From Morinoia aosen (Eukaryota; Arthropoda; Malacostraca; Amphipoda; Talitridae), in NCBI GenBank assembly GCA_030386875.1, contig CM059569.1, forward strand, positions 45,051,842 to 45,115,841: a DNA stretch of 64,000 nt, read 5' to 3'. Under the pieces are notes generated by a model. That model saw nothing but the letters and a program-made list of their open reading frames with translations. It searched no databases and had not been told where the DNA came from. Of this stretch, positions 23,606-33,890 are shown in pieces. The translations under genes and the position numbers were made by a program. Position 1 is the first letter of the stretch, and the number at the start of each line of letters is the position of its first letter.

Positions 23606-23878
23606 CACGGTAGAGGAAATAAGGTAGGTTCAAGCCAGTTTTTTTTTTCATTGACGGTGTGGTTTTGCTGACGTCACGGCAACGAACCAATAGCAGCGCT
23701 CATGTTGCATCTGGTGGCACTGCTACCCCTGAATCTGGCTCCACTATTGGCTTAACGACATGACGTTTTGGTGACGTCATAAAGTTTGCTTTAAATAAAG
23801 CCTTCCCATTGGCTAGCCGAACAAGAGAAGGTGTATTTTCTCCCATAGAAATGACCCTGCCTTCTTTCCTCTACCGTG
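23606..23878. mobile_element. Family C inverted-repeat element, copy C1
   Basis: Ends are CACGGTAGAGGAAA(T)AAGG and its inverse CCTTCTTTCCTCTACCGTG. Inside are TGACGTCA at 23669-23676 and 23772-23779, CCAAT at 23687-23691 and an inverted CCAAT (ATTGG) at 23808-23812. No open frame. No convincing target-site duplication at this copy. Confidence 0.8.
23669..23812. promoter_or_regulatory. Paired CRE-like and CCAAT boxes in copy C1
   Basis: TGACGTCA is the consensus cAMP-response/bZIP site and CCAAT the NF-Y site (established knowledge). The spacing CRE-10 bp-CCAAT on the left and CRE-28 bp-ATTGG on the right is identical in copy C2. Function is inferred only. Confidence 0.4.
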
Positions 23879-24540
23879 AGGGAAGTTCTACCTGCAGCCG
23901 TCCTATGTAGAGGCTGGGATCTGCGTGTCATGTGCACATGTGAAAGTCAAAATGAATCGCTCTAAGTGAATTATTAAAGTCGATGGAAAATGGAGAGAAA
24001 TAAATTCCCAGAGTAGCAGGATTTTGTGTTTGTAATTAATTTTTTACTTTAATTAATTAACTAGTCATTTCTTAATTGATTACATCAATTATTTTTCAAT
24101 TCCTTTAATCAATTGTGTACTATGATAACTCATAGAAGTTGGCGACGTTTAAAATACGCGATACGTGGCAAGTTGATTTTCATTCATCCATTGTTTGTTT
24201 CTCAAACCGAAATCTTCCGTACCCCATTTTCACCCTCGGGTTCGGATAAACCCATCTCTGAACACCCAGCTCCAATAACGGTGGCTAAACAATTACAATA
24301 GTTATAATAGTAAATAACAATAATAGGCTTTACTATAATAATAATTCCAATCCCCAATCCTGTAGGACCAAGAACATTGGCTACGGCTTAAAAGCAGTAA
24401 AAGTTCATATCTGAGCTGAAGGGAGCCAGCAGTCCTGCTGAGGTCAGTGTCCAGCGCGCGACCGAGCAGCCTTGCCAGGCGTTGGATGCTTTCCTGGATT
24501 GCTGAAGGTCCAGACACGCTGCTATCTGGCTGGGTATGCC
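23879..24540. other. Unique sequence with AT-rich imperfect repeats
   Basis: Irregular TTAATTAATT / ATCAATTATT motifs at about 24030-24115. No gene seen. Confidence 0.4.
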
Positions 24541-24812
24541 AGCTGGACGCGAGGGGCGGGCGAGGGGATGTGCGAGAGGAGGGGCAAGGGGATGTGCGAG
24601 AGGGGCAAGGGGAAGTGCAAGAGGAGGGGCTAGGGGAAGTGCAAGAGGGGTAAGGGGAAGTGCAAGAGGAGGAGCAAGGGGAAGTGCCAGAGGGGTAAGG
24701 GGAAGTGCAAGAGGAGGGGCTAGGGAAAGTGCAAGAGAAGCAATGGGAAGTGCAAGAGGAGGGGCTAGGGAAAGTGCAAGAGGGGTAAGGGGAAGTGCAA
24801 GAGGATCTACAA
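24541..24812. repeat. 45-bp (24+21) purine-rich minisatellite
   Basis: Alternation of GTGCAAGAGGAGGGGCTAGG and GTGCAAGAGGGGTAAGGGGA subunits, about twelve subunits in all. Units divisible by three give Ala/Arg/Gly (+) and Ser/Pro/Cys (-) frames. Artefact. Confidence 0.95.
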
Positions 24813-25171
24813 GAACCTTTCGCACTATTGCTGTTGAAGTCATTGGAACTTTTTGTACTAATGGTGTTAGTGCAAGAGGATATGTGCAAGACCGGGAGGA
24901 AGTTCTGGGGACTACAGTGAAGGGCTTCTGGGGACTACAGTGGAGAGGGTTCTAGAAATATTAGAGTGATAATAAGTAAACTGTAGTTCTTAATGGAACT
25001 CACGGATGAATTTTGAAAGCATTGAAATTACAGCAAAAAAAGTTATGATAAATACTATGTCAAGTTAAAGTCGAAATCCAAACTTGGTTTGATGAGAACT
25101 GCAAGGGCTTGACTGTGGTCTGAAAATTGCTCGAAAATGAACAAGATGGCTAAGCCTCTAAGAATAAATTA
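24813..25171. other. Unique sequence
   Basis: Contains a short duplication of GGGGACTACAGTG at about 24907-24945. No gene. Confidence 0.4.
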
Positions 25172-25555
25172 CATTAGATAAGTTAGTTGAGGCGTCCTTA
25201 ACCACAACAAAGGTGTTCCAAAGAGAGAAAGGATAGGAAAAAGACAGCGTTTAGCGTGGACATAAGTGAACGCAGAATCTACATATGCTCATAGTGAGTT
25301 CCCACGAAAGATTCTCTGCGCATAGAAACAATAAATTAGGAAAGAATTTAATGTAACTAGATGAAAATCGAGAAAATAGCAGATGGGGTTAAAAAATAGG
25401 GAACCGATAAAAGGGGGTTCTGAACAAAAATACCCTAAAGTATTTCAACAAAAATAAATCCCACCTCACTCTCACCTCGGGACCTCACATTCCCCCGTTG
25501 CGAGCGCTAATTGCAATAGTTAAAATAGTTTTAAGCCCCCTTGGGAACTTATGTA
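25172..25555 (+). repeat. Family B dispersed repeat, copy B6
   Basis: CATTAGATAAGTTAGTTGAG start, AACAAAGGTGTTCCAAAGAG, CGCATAGAAACAATAAATTA, and the distal block CACCTCGGGACCTCACATTC followed by GCGAGCGCTAATTGC. The best-preserved distal half among B copies. Confidence 0.8.
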
Positions 25556-25711
25556 AACTTAGTCTGTTGGCAGAAGTTGCACGAGACTCCATTTGCGTGA
25601 GACTTCTGCACAGGTGAATTATACTGCAGGTATAATTATACTGCAATTATATAATTATACTTAATGTTGAATTATACTGCAGGTTTTCGTGTGGAGGCAT
25701 GGAAAGTTGAT

Positions 25712-26205
25712 ACGCACAATCGATGCATGATACTGAAAATTGATGCGCACAATCGATGCATGATGCTGAAAATTGATGCGCACAATCGATGCATGATACT
25801 GAAAATTGATGCGCACAATCGATGCATGATACTGAAAATTGATGCGCACAATCGATGCATGATGCTGAAAATTGATGCACACAATCGATGCATGATCTTG
25901 AAACTTTACGTGCGCAATTGATGCATGATACTGAAAATTGATGCGCACAATCGATGCATGATACTGAAAATTGATGCGCACAATCGATGCATGATGCTGA
26001 AAATTGATGCACACAATCGATGCATGATCTTGAAACTTTACGTGCACAATCGATGCATGATACTGAAAATTGATGCGCACAATCGATGCATGATACTGAA
26101 AATTGATGCGCACAATCGATGCATGATGCTGAAAATTGATGCACACAATCGATGCATGACCTTGAAACTTTACGTGCGCAATTGATGCATGATACTGAAA
26201 ATAAC
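25712..26205. repeat. 33-bp minisatellite with 132-bp higher-order repeat
   Basis: About fifteen copies of a 33-bp unit containing CACAATCGATGCATGATACT (with ATCGAT and ATGCAT palindromes). A marked variant with CTTGAAACTTTACGTG recurs at about 25897, 26029 and 26161, 132 bp apart, so four-unit blocks have been amplified. Frames up to 227 codons are artefacts of a 33-bp unit. Confidence 0.97.
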
Positions 26206-26756
26206 CAACTGCTATATGAATGAGGTAAGTTGTCTTCACGAATTTTGCGAAGACAATAATGAACATTTGAATATTTTTTTTTAATTTACTTAAAAAAACA
26301 AATAATCGAATTTTTTCAACTTCCACTATTTGCGTTGGGTCCACAATTGGGACATTGAACAGCTAAGCGCACCAGAAGTCCACGCCGAGCACACTCAGGA
26401 GATCTAAGCTCACTGAGAACTCCCGCTGATTTCGAATTACGCCAGAAAAATGAGCCAGCTCTGGCGGCTGGCGTAGGGTGGTGGAGGCGTCACATAACTT
26501 ATTGAAATGAGCACACGACCTGCCCTTTGCGCTACAGTATTTTAGTTCAGTGCATGCTCTATTAATTGACCCCTTCAATAGGGGACTGCATGAGCGCTAT
26601 GATCGCAGTTTGTTGTCGGCGTTATGCGGCCGCTCCTGTGCTTTGGCCATCGCCTCCATCTTTGGATACAGGAAATTATCAGAAGTAAAAAAAGTTGCGT
26701 GTATTGCGAGAGTTAAAGGAAGGTTAGTCTTAACCTGACGGCTTGCAGGGTTTGCC
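26206..26756. other. Unique island
   Basis: GC-balanced, high-complexity stretch (especially 26340-26740). No recognisable gene or RNA. Confidence 0.4.
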
Positions 26757-26986
26757 TTTTGACACCTAGACCACAACGTGCGCCGCCACTGGCCACGGAT
26801 GGGATTTTCATAATGCTGCTGACCGACCAGTAATCACCAACTCAATTTCCGTAAAAACTTAATCAAAGCTAAATGAAAGCACGATCCAGTTTGTGTTGGC
26901 TATTTTCAAAATTGATCACTACAATTGACTTTAAATTTGAGATGAACATTGAACTTCAGTTTAACCAATCGCGGTCACAGTGTTAA
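26757..26986 (+). mobile_element. Family A TTAA element, copy A5
   Basis: ACAACGTGCGCCGCCACTGG, GGGATTTTCATAATGCTGCT and GACCGACCAGTAATCACC, ending in AACCAATCGCGGTCACAG and TGTTAA. The right terminus is intact, the left one eroded. Confidence 0.8.
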
Positions 26987-26995
26987 GGGCATGAG

Positions 26996-27590
26996 TTTCA
27001 GTTGCACCACACTTGTAATTTCAATATGTTCGGCCGCACCACACCTGTAATTTCAATCTGTTCGGTCGCACCACACCTGTAATATCAATATGTTCGGTTG
27101 CACCACACCTGTAATATCAATATGTTCGGTCGCACCACACCTGTAATTTCAATATGTTCGGTCGCACCACACCTGTAATATCAATATGTTCGGTCGCACC
27201 ACACCTGTAATATCAATATGTTCGGTCGCACCACACCTGTAATTTCAATATGTTCGGTCGCACCACACCTGTAATTTCAATATGTTCGGCCGCACCACAC
27301 CTGTAATATCAATATGTTCGGTCGCACCACACCTGTAATTTCAATATGTTCGGTCGCACCACACCTGTAATATCAATATGTTCGGTCGCACCACACCTGT
27401 AATTTCAATATGTTCGGTCGCACCACACCTGTAATTTCAATATGTTCGGCCGCACCACACCTGTAATATCAATATGTTCGGTCGCACCACACCTGTAATT
27501 TCAATATGTTCGGTCGCACCACACCTGTAATATCAATATGTTCGGTCGCACCACACCTGTAATTTCAAAATGTTCGGTTGCACCACAACC
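26996..27590. repeat. 32-bp minisatellite with 160-bp higher-order repeat
   Basis: Eighteen copies of a 32-bp unit with GCACCACACCTGTAAT(T/A)TCA and ATATGTTCGG. Copies 9-13 and 14-18 show the same order of GTC/GCC and ATT/ATA variants, revealing a five-unit 160-bp block amplified in tandem. Confidence 0.97.
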
Positions 27591-27916
27591 TCATATTTGT
27601 CGATTCGGTCACACCATTTTTAGGATTTTGATAGAAATGGTCACACTCGTGATACTAAAATGGTCAGCTACTACATGCGGGATTTTAGGTGATCGAAAGT
27701 GATCTACACGAAAACTCACATACAAAGTTTTTGAAAGAAATTGTATTTAAACTAATTCTGAAGAGAAATAGCTTGTACACTATGCTCATGCTTATTTGTA
27801 CTCATCTCAATAACCTGTTGCAAAACTTTCATTTTAAATAACTATTTCTTAGAAGTTTTCCCGCAGTTCACTAACAGGTTTTTGCTAGCAACAGAGATAT
27901 CAAACCGTTTATCTTT
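27591..27916. other. Decayed array edge and unique DNA
   Basis: Weak copies of the 32-bp unit to about 27690, then AT-rich unique sequence next to the transposase relic. Confidence 0.5.
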
Positions 27917-28675
27917 TTAAAATTTCTTTAAATTTTTAAAATTCCACGGCTTCCTTGCATTGACATTTTTCTTGACAATCCCACACAAAGTTTCGATGGG
28001 ATTCAAATCTGGAATTTGGCTTGGCCACTACAGAGCATTGGCTGTAGTCTTAAGCGGCCCATAGACGATCATTTTGTTGTCAATATAATTGTCAATAATG
28101 AATATTGACAATGAAATTGATCGTCTGTGGGCTTCATTTACGAGCGTCAACTAATTGACTTAGTGGGCAAAAATAAATCTCTTCAATATATTGAGTCAAT
28201 GATATTGACAATTAAATTGATCGTCTATGGGCCGCTTTACAGGTATTTCTCCACAGATTTAATTGGCAGTTGTGTGCTTGGGATCGCTATCATGTTGAAA
28301 GACCGCGTCGAGCCCAAGATCCAGAGCTTCGTCAGACTGTCGCAAATTTCCTCAGAGAATTTCGAAGGATTGATCTTATTTTCTGATTTTTTCAAATTTC
28401 TCGAGGCTTCCAGTTCCATTGATTGAAAAACCACTCCAAAACATACGACTTCCGTCACAATGTTTCGCAGTTGGTACAGTTTTTTCTGCTTGCAAGTTAC
28501 AACCACTCTACCTCGTCGTCACGGCAACCAGCGCACGCCAGTCCGGGCGTATGGCCGCCACCGACACTGAACTTTTATGCCAATAAACTTTAGGATAAGC
28601 CTCCTCTGTCTCCTACTGAGCCCAATATGAAGTGCGCTGCGGAATTTTGGCATTGAGCTGATTTAAATACAATCG
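27917..28675 (-). pseudogene. Broken Tc1/mariner-type transposase
   Basis: Reading the minus strand in three frames recovers parts of a Tc1-like DDE transposase. A leading NAKIPQRTSYWAQ-like segment lies near 28650, a VPTAKHCDG / FWSGFSINGTGS block near 28440, AVFQHDSDPKH near 28285 (region of the second catalytic Asp), and WPSQIPDLNPIE near 28000 (third catalytic acid), ending in a stop at 27917. Known Tc1-family enzymes carry these blocks in this order; they cut and paste DNA at TA sites in the nucleus. Here the frame is broken by at least two shifts, several stops and a 187-bp inserted element (28053-28237). The region of the first Asp is not clearly readable and the N-terminal DNA-binding domain is absent. 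It is a dead relic, not a gene. Confidence 0.85.
28051..28239. mobile_element. Family D TA-flanked inverted-repeat element inside the transposase relic
   Basis: Inverted ends AGCGGCCCATAGACGATCA and TGATCGTCTATGGGCCGCT enclose AT-rich DNA with several TATTGACAAT motifs. The element is flanked by TA on both sides, as expected for Tc1/mariner-mobilised MITEs. It interrupts the relic between its second and third catalytic blocks. Only one copy seen. Confidence 0.75.
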
Positions 28676-28689
28676 AGCCGTACATATTG

Positions 28690-28735
28690 CGCGGCGGGGG
28701 AGGGGGAGGGGGGGGGGGGGGGGGACGGGGGCACG
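28690..28735. repeat. Poly-G tract
   Basis: A long run of G with a few A and C interruptions. A candidate quadruplex-forming tract and a possible sequencing or assembly weak point. Confidence 0.9.
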
Positions 28736-28744
28736 CAGCTCTTC

Positions 28745-29000
28745 GGCTGATTCTCGGAGTGGCAGGCGAACAGCAGGCGACTGGAGCAGGTGATTAGAGC
28801 ATGCGAACAACAGGCGACTGGGGCAGGTGACTGAAGCAGGCGACTAGAGTTAGTGATTGGGGCTGTCAAACAGCAGATGACCCAAGCTGGCACCTGAAAC
28901 AGGCAACTGAAGCAGACGACTGGAGGAGGTGAACAACAGGCCATTGGATCAGGCGAGATGAGAAGGAAGCTGGAGCAGGCAACTGGAGCAGGCGACTAGA
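28745..29000. repeat. Degenerate minisatellite of about 16-20 bp
   Basis: Irregular copies of GGCGACTGGAGCAGGTGA and relatives. Old and poorly homogenised. Confidence 0.8.
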
Positions 29001-29117
29001 AGGTGGCGACAGACTAGGAACTGCTCAGAAGAATACGTACAACAGCAGCAATAGCGGCGCTTCGTGGAGACTGTAGCAGTGCCTTCTGACAGTGCCGTAT
29101 TTTATGGTTATTCTTAA

Positions 29118-29212
29118 CGAGTGCACTCTACTTTGGTATTTGTAACGCTGCAGTACACGCTACTGTACACGCTAAAGTACACTCTATGGTACACTCTACA
29201 GTGCAGCGTTTA
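29118..29212. repeat. 14-bp short tandem repeat
   Basis: About six copies of ACTCTACAGTACAC-like sequence around CTGTACACGCTA. No function visible. Confidence 0.8.
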
Positions 29213-29388
29213 GTAGTTCACCATAGAGCTTCACATGTTCGTGGAACGCCTCTTTTTTTCGTCAAGCACGTTTAGATCTTTGATTTAAAGTTTAGATTTT
29301 GTTTAGGGCGAGCAGTAGGTCGTACAGCCTTCCCATGCTAAATGGAAGCAAATTGCAACATTGACATCATGTAATGCGAAAGCACTCT

Positions 29389-29967
29389 TTAACACGTTGA
29401 CCGAGATGGGTTTAAATGAAGTTTATTATTCAACTCAAATTAACAGACAATTATAGCAAACAAATTTGAACACAGCAAAACTCAACTGAATCGTACCTTC
29501 AATTAGCTTTTATTAAGTACGAGTGCACACGGCCCGTCAAAAAAATGACAGGATTAGATATAGGACCAACTGAGCTTCAACATGGCTTTCCCATGATTTC
29601 CCATGCTATTCTATGGCTTTCCAATACTTTGTGAAGTCTCAACCGCTGATATTCTATACAACCTAATCAAACCTACCAATACACGTGATATTCATTCCGA
29701 CTCCCAATCTGCTGGGTTAAAAATTGTGGAGTTGGTGAAGCTTGTGGTGTGATGAGCGTATCACAGATACGCTCATCTCACACTTTCGGCTGGTGGGTGT
29801 GACACACAGACGGACTGACGGACGGACGCGGCTCCTTTTATAATATAGATTTTTTAATATAGGTATAGATTTATTTATGCAAATTGAGTTAGTGACTATT
29901 GGTCGGTCAGCAGCGCTATGAGAATTGCCTCCATGTACACCGGCTCACGTCGCGACTAACGGGTTAA
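29389..29967 (-). mobile_element. Family A TTAA element, copy A6, split by a retroposon-like insert
   Basis: TTAACACGTTGACCGAGATG opens the element. After about 130 bp the match to the family breaks off and resumes at about 29870 with AAATTGAGTTAGTGACTATT, ending CGACTAACGGGTTAA. About 350 bp of foreign sequence lies between. Confidence 0.8.
29518..29870 (+). mobile_element. Putative truncated retroposon 3' end inside A6
   Basis: Ends in a GACGGACGGACGCGGCTCC stretch, then TTTTATAATATAGATTTTTT. Such a hairpin, GGAC-repeat and TATAGATT-like tail is reminiscent of 3' ends of RTE-type non-LTR elements (established pattern, assignment inferred). A hairpin GATGAGCGTAT-CACAG-ATACGCTCATC lies at 29751-29777. 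No open frame remains. Confidence 0.4.
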
Positions 29968-30064
29968 GAACTTTTCGTGTGGTGATCCTAAGAATTTCCA
30001 AGACATCCTAAGCAACTTCAGTAGAAGAAATTCTTATGAGGCGGTAAAATAAATGCAATATTGG

Positions 30065-30138
30065 TAAAAAATACAGATTTTGAAGATTGACTTCAAAATA
30101 CAGATTTTGAAGTCAATCTTCAAAATCTGTATTTTTTA
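30065..30138. repeat. Perfect inverted repeat, 34-bp arms, 6-nt loop
   Basis: Arms 30065-30098 and 30105-30138 are exact reverse complements around the loop TACAGA. A transcript would form an uninterrupted 34-bp hairpin. Such perfection is atypical of animal microRNA precursors and fits a recent template-switch event or a hairpin siRNA source. Confidence 0.95.
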
Positions 30139-30830
30139 ACCCCTCTGTAATTACGGGTGTCACCTTCTGCAAATCTTCACCTTTATTAAGCCTTGTAACC
30201 AGAATACGTAAAATTCCCTAATAGGCTCCTGAAATTTTCTTGATTTTTGCAAAATTCTCAATTAAGCCTATAAAATAAAGTTCAGCTGATAATTAAATTA
30301 TTCATTAATAGCCACCCGTACGAAAAAGCAAGAAAGCCTAGTGCGCTCACAAAAGGAGAAACATGAGGAGTATATGAACTATAGAACGGCCTAAAAAGCA
30401 TTCGAGCTACCTCCTGTCAGCGCCACAATCAAGATTCAGAACCTCGTTTAAGTTTTGGGTATTTGCGGAGACTCCAAATGTAGTCCGTGGGGCTCCGATC
30501 AGGCGTTATTTGCTCTGCCTAACTTCAACAAATTTGCGAAGAGAGAAAGAGAGAAGACTGTCTCAGAGATGCTGCCAATGTATATAGACATACAAAGCTG
30601 GCAAAACATACCCACACCTGCCACACTGCCCGCCAGTCTGTTCCTGAGTGACGCTCATGGCAGGGTGGCACCTGTGGGGCACCGCTGGGTGACACGGGTG
30701 CAGGTAAGGCAATGACGCGTCGGATGCCTGATTTACACTCCGCATTCCTTCGAGATGCAAACAGATTTTTTCAGAACGAAAATTTTGCAATAAACCCAAA
30801 CACACGTAACACAGAACGCAAACTGGACGA
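30139..30830. other. Unique sequence
   Basis: No gene recognised; an 86-codon + frame at 30455-30715 shows no family features. Confidence 0.4.
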
Positions 30831-31115
30831 GGGTGAACGCTAGTTTTGTTGATTATTCACTGGTAAAATGAAGATAGGGGAGTTATGACCGAGTGCAGAA
30901 CGTATATTTTGCTGATGATTTTCTGGAAAAATGAAGATAGGTAAGTTACAGCCGTGAGCGGAACGTAAATATCGCTGATAATTCACTGAAAAATTATGCA
31001 GAACGTAAATTTTGCTGATAATTCACTGGTAAAATGAAGATAGGTGAATTGCAGCCGTGAGCGGCGCGTAAATATCGGTGATCATTCACTGGCAAACTGA
31101 TGATAAGGTGAATTT
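30831..31115. repeat. Diverged tandem repeat of about 55-70 bp
   Basis: Four to five copies share TTGCTGATAATTCACTGG, AAAATGAAGATAGGTGA and CCGTGAGCGGAACGTAAAT. Copy lengths differ by internal deletion. Confidence 0.9.
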
Positions 31116-31601
31116 CGAATGACTGATAATGCAACAGCGATTTGCATTGAAAGTTAAGGAAGGAAATGAAAAATATTTCATTGAGTAAAGCCTACTTTGA
31201 GGAGTAGACGTGAATTGCTGCTCAATGTTTATACAGCAATATTCAATAGTGTCTCCTACATATAGTTGCGCTTCATTGCATTTGTTGAATAGTGCGTGCT
31301 CACAAGGGTTTCTTTAAAAGGCTACGAGAAATTTCTTGTTAATTTTACAGAATGTACTTAGATAAAGAAAAAATATTTTTCAGCAAAGTAGGCGATTTCT
31401 TCTGAATGTTTTTAAAATAAATTAGAGTTCCCAAGTGAATAACATATGCTCTCTGAAAACTGCAGTTACAAGAACTTTAAATTTGGTTCACATTAAAAAT
31501 GTACAGATTTTTTATGTTGGATTAGTTTTGAAACTTATGCAAATATTTAAGAAACAAAGCCTGAGTTCAAACGTACGAAGATCTACAGGACAGGCCTTCA
31601 G
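31116..31601. other. Unique AT-rich sequence
   Basis: No gene or RNA recognised. Confidence 0.4.
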
Positions 31602-31911
31602 GTCGTCTTGACGAACCGTCGTCTCTGAGATCGTCGTCTTGACGAACCGTCGTCTCAGCGATCGTCGTCTTGACGAACCGTCGTCTCTGAGATCGTCGTC
31701 TTGACGAACCGTCGTCTCAGCGATCGTCGCCTTGACGAACCGTCGTCTCAGCGATCGGCGCCTTGACGAACCGTCGTCTCTGAGATCGTCGTCTTGACGA
31801 ACCGTCGTCTCAGCGATCGTCGTCTTGACGAACCGTCGTCTCAGCGATCGTCGTCTTGACGAACCGTCGTCTCAGCGATCGTCGTCTTGACGCACTGTCG
31901 TCTCAGCGTCC
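31602..31911 (+). repeat. 31-bp CpG-rich satellite, arm 1
   Basis: Ten copies of a 31-bp unit GTCGTCTTGACGAACCGTCG plus TCTCAGCGATC or TCTCTGAGATC. Several CpG per unit. The reverse complement of this unit forms a second array at 32343-32535. Confidence 0.97.
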
Positions 31912-32342
31912 TCGACAAATAATTTCGGGGGGGTAGACACTAATGATCAGCAATCTTTTTATTCTTTTACTTAAAACGGCGACTAAAACTGGCCCCCAGG
32001 TTAACATTTGGGGGGGTCATGGCCCACGTGGCAGCCCCTGGCTGCGCTACTGCATGGAAACACTGAAGCCATTGATGTTTTCCGCAAGAACAACCTCTGT
32101 GGACCCTCCTTTGCTATCCTCGATCTCGGTTGATATCGATGATGGAGGAAAATGTGTCCATGTTTAATGTTAGCTTCGATCATTTTATGTTAATCGATTG
32201 CAGATGACCAACTTCTGTTTGCTGATTTTATATTATTTCATCGCTTTATGGTATTTCACTTGGAAATATTCATTTCATTCATGAAAAAACAAAAAATAAA
32301 AACGTTTCGAAGACCAGCTTCTATAACCTCTATTACTCTCAT
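31912..32342. other. Spacer between inverted satellite arms
   Basis: Contains G-runs and a GGCAGCCCCTGGCTGCGC stretch resembling common arthropod transposon ends, but no second terminus was found. No gene. Confidence 0.5.
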
Positions 32343-32535
32343 CAGCGAGACGATGATCGCCGAGGCAATAATCGTCATCAAGACGACGGTCGCAGAGACG
32401 TCGGTTCGTCAAGACGAAGATCGCTGAGACGACGGTTCGTCAAGACGACGATCAGACGCTGGCTCGACAAGATGACGATCGCTGAGACAACGGTTCGTCA
32501 AGACGACGATCGCGAAGACGTTGTTCGTCTGTCAA
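32343..32535 (-). repeat. 31-bp CpG-rich satellite, arm 2 (inverted)
   Basis: About six copies of GATCGCTGAGACGACGGTTC plus GTCAAGACGAC, the exact reverse complement of the arm 1 unit. More diverged than arm 1, especially its first two copies. Confidence 0.95.
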
Positions 32536-32820
32536 GCGGTCAAGTTTCTCGCATATTGGCAAGCGTCTGCGGCACTCTAGTTTTTAGAGCAGCTCGCTAA
32601 TGACTCATATAACAACTGAGCGAGAAAACGCGGGCTTAAAAACACAGAAAGCACACAAGCTGCGGCAAACACACGTCGAGCGCAGCCCTTCTGTCTCTCT
32701 GTCTGTCCCGTGCGGCTGCCGGTCTGTCTACGCTGGTGACGGAATGCCACAGACAGCAATTACTGTCATAATCTTGCGCTGGTAGTTGAACGAAAACTGT
32801 GGTGAGGCCAAGTATATGAT
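32536..32820. other. Unique sequence
   Basis: No gene recognised; only 60-codon frames. Confidence 0.4.
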
Positions 32821-33122
32821 CGAATTAATTGGCATGTGATGATTTTGGACTTTTTGAATAGAGTTAATAGATATAGGATGATTTTGTACTTAGTGAACAA
32901 AGAGAATTGACTAGTGTTGATTTTGTACTTAATGAAGAGTGAATAGATTTTATTTTATACTTACTGAACAGAGGGAATTGACTGGTGATGATTTTGTACT
33001 TATTGAACAGAGTGAATTTATTTTATGTTGTACTAATTGAACAGAGGGAATTGACTGGTGATGATTTTGTACCTATGGAACAGAGTGAAGTGACTGAGGA
33101 TGATTTTGGATTTATTGAATAC
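32821..33122. repeat. Diverged repeat of about 40-60 bp
   Basis: Copies share GATGATTTTGTACTTATTGA, ACAGAG(T/G)GAATT and GACTGGTGAT. Five or six copies with indels. Confidence 0.88.
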
Positions 33123-33640
33123 GGTGTCCTCGAAAGACAATGAATTCACAGTTATGAACAATATTTAAGTTATAAACATCTTAATTCAAATCTTAAATTG
33201 AAATTAGTCATCTGATTAAGCCCAGGTAAAATTCCGCTATTAAGATGTAACACGAGAAATAGACTCGACGTGCTGGAAATGACATCACCGGCGTCAACTT
33301 TCTCTAATACGACCCTTTAATATTCAGCTAACTAGCCTGTGACTTGACAGAAATTACGCTCGAAAGATAAAATTGTGAACTTAAATGGGTTACAAAAATA
33401 AAAGGACCACTTTTTGAGCATACCGTAGCAATGTGCGAGGATATTTCGAAACCTGGGATGAGCAAAAATGTTTTCCACATTGCTCGGCTGAGCCGAGTTT
33501 GCTGACTTTTTTTTCAACGTATTTGTGTGAAATAAAAGCGCTTTATGCCTCGCACACATCGGCTGGGCGTCATTGCGTGAATTTCAATATTATTATAGGA
33601 AAAAAATACTGATAAAAACTGTTATTAGCAAAGGTGCCAT
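33123..33640. other. Unique AT-rich sequence
   Basis: No gene recognised. Confidence 0.4.
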
Positions 33641-33890
33641 TGAATGAATGTGAATATGACCGAAGACGATTTATTGGACCATGATTTCGTATGACCGAAG
33701 ATGATTTAGTGTAATGACTATGTATGCAAATATGAACCGGAGATAATTTAGTGTAAAATGACTATATATGCCAATATGACCGGAGATAATTTAGTGTAAA
33801 ATGACTATGTATGCCAATATGACCGAAGATGATTCGGTGGAACATGACTATGCATGCGAAAATGATCGAAGAAACTTTAGTGTAGCACGA
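33641..33890. repeat. Tandem repeat of about 43 bp
   Basis: Five to six copies with TATGACC(G)AAGATGATTTAG, TGTAAAATGACTATGTATGC. The right end is decayed. Confidence 0.92.

Noticed and set aside
29751..29777. Hairpin with T-rich downstream as a bacterial-type terminator
   Set aside because: The context is a eukaryotic transposon relic; it is better explained as part of the inserted retroposon-like segment.
31985..32060. GGGGGGTCATGGCC ... CTGGCTGCGCTACTGC stretch resembling a DNA transposon end
   Set aside because: Only one end seen; no matching inverted terminus or target duplication within the spacer.
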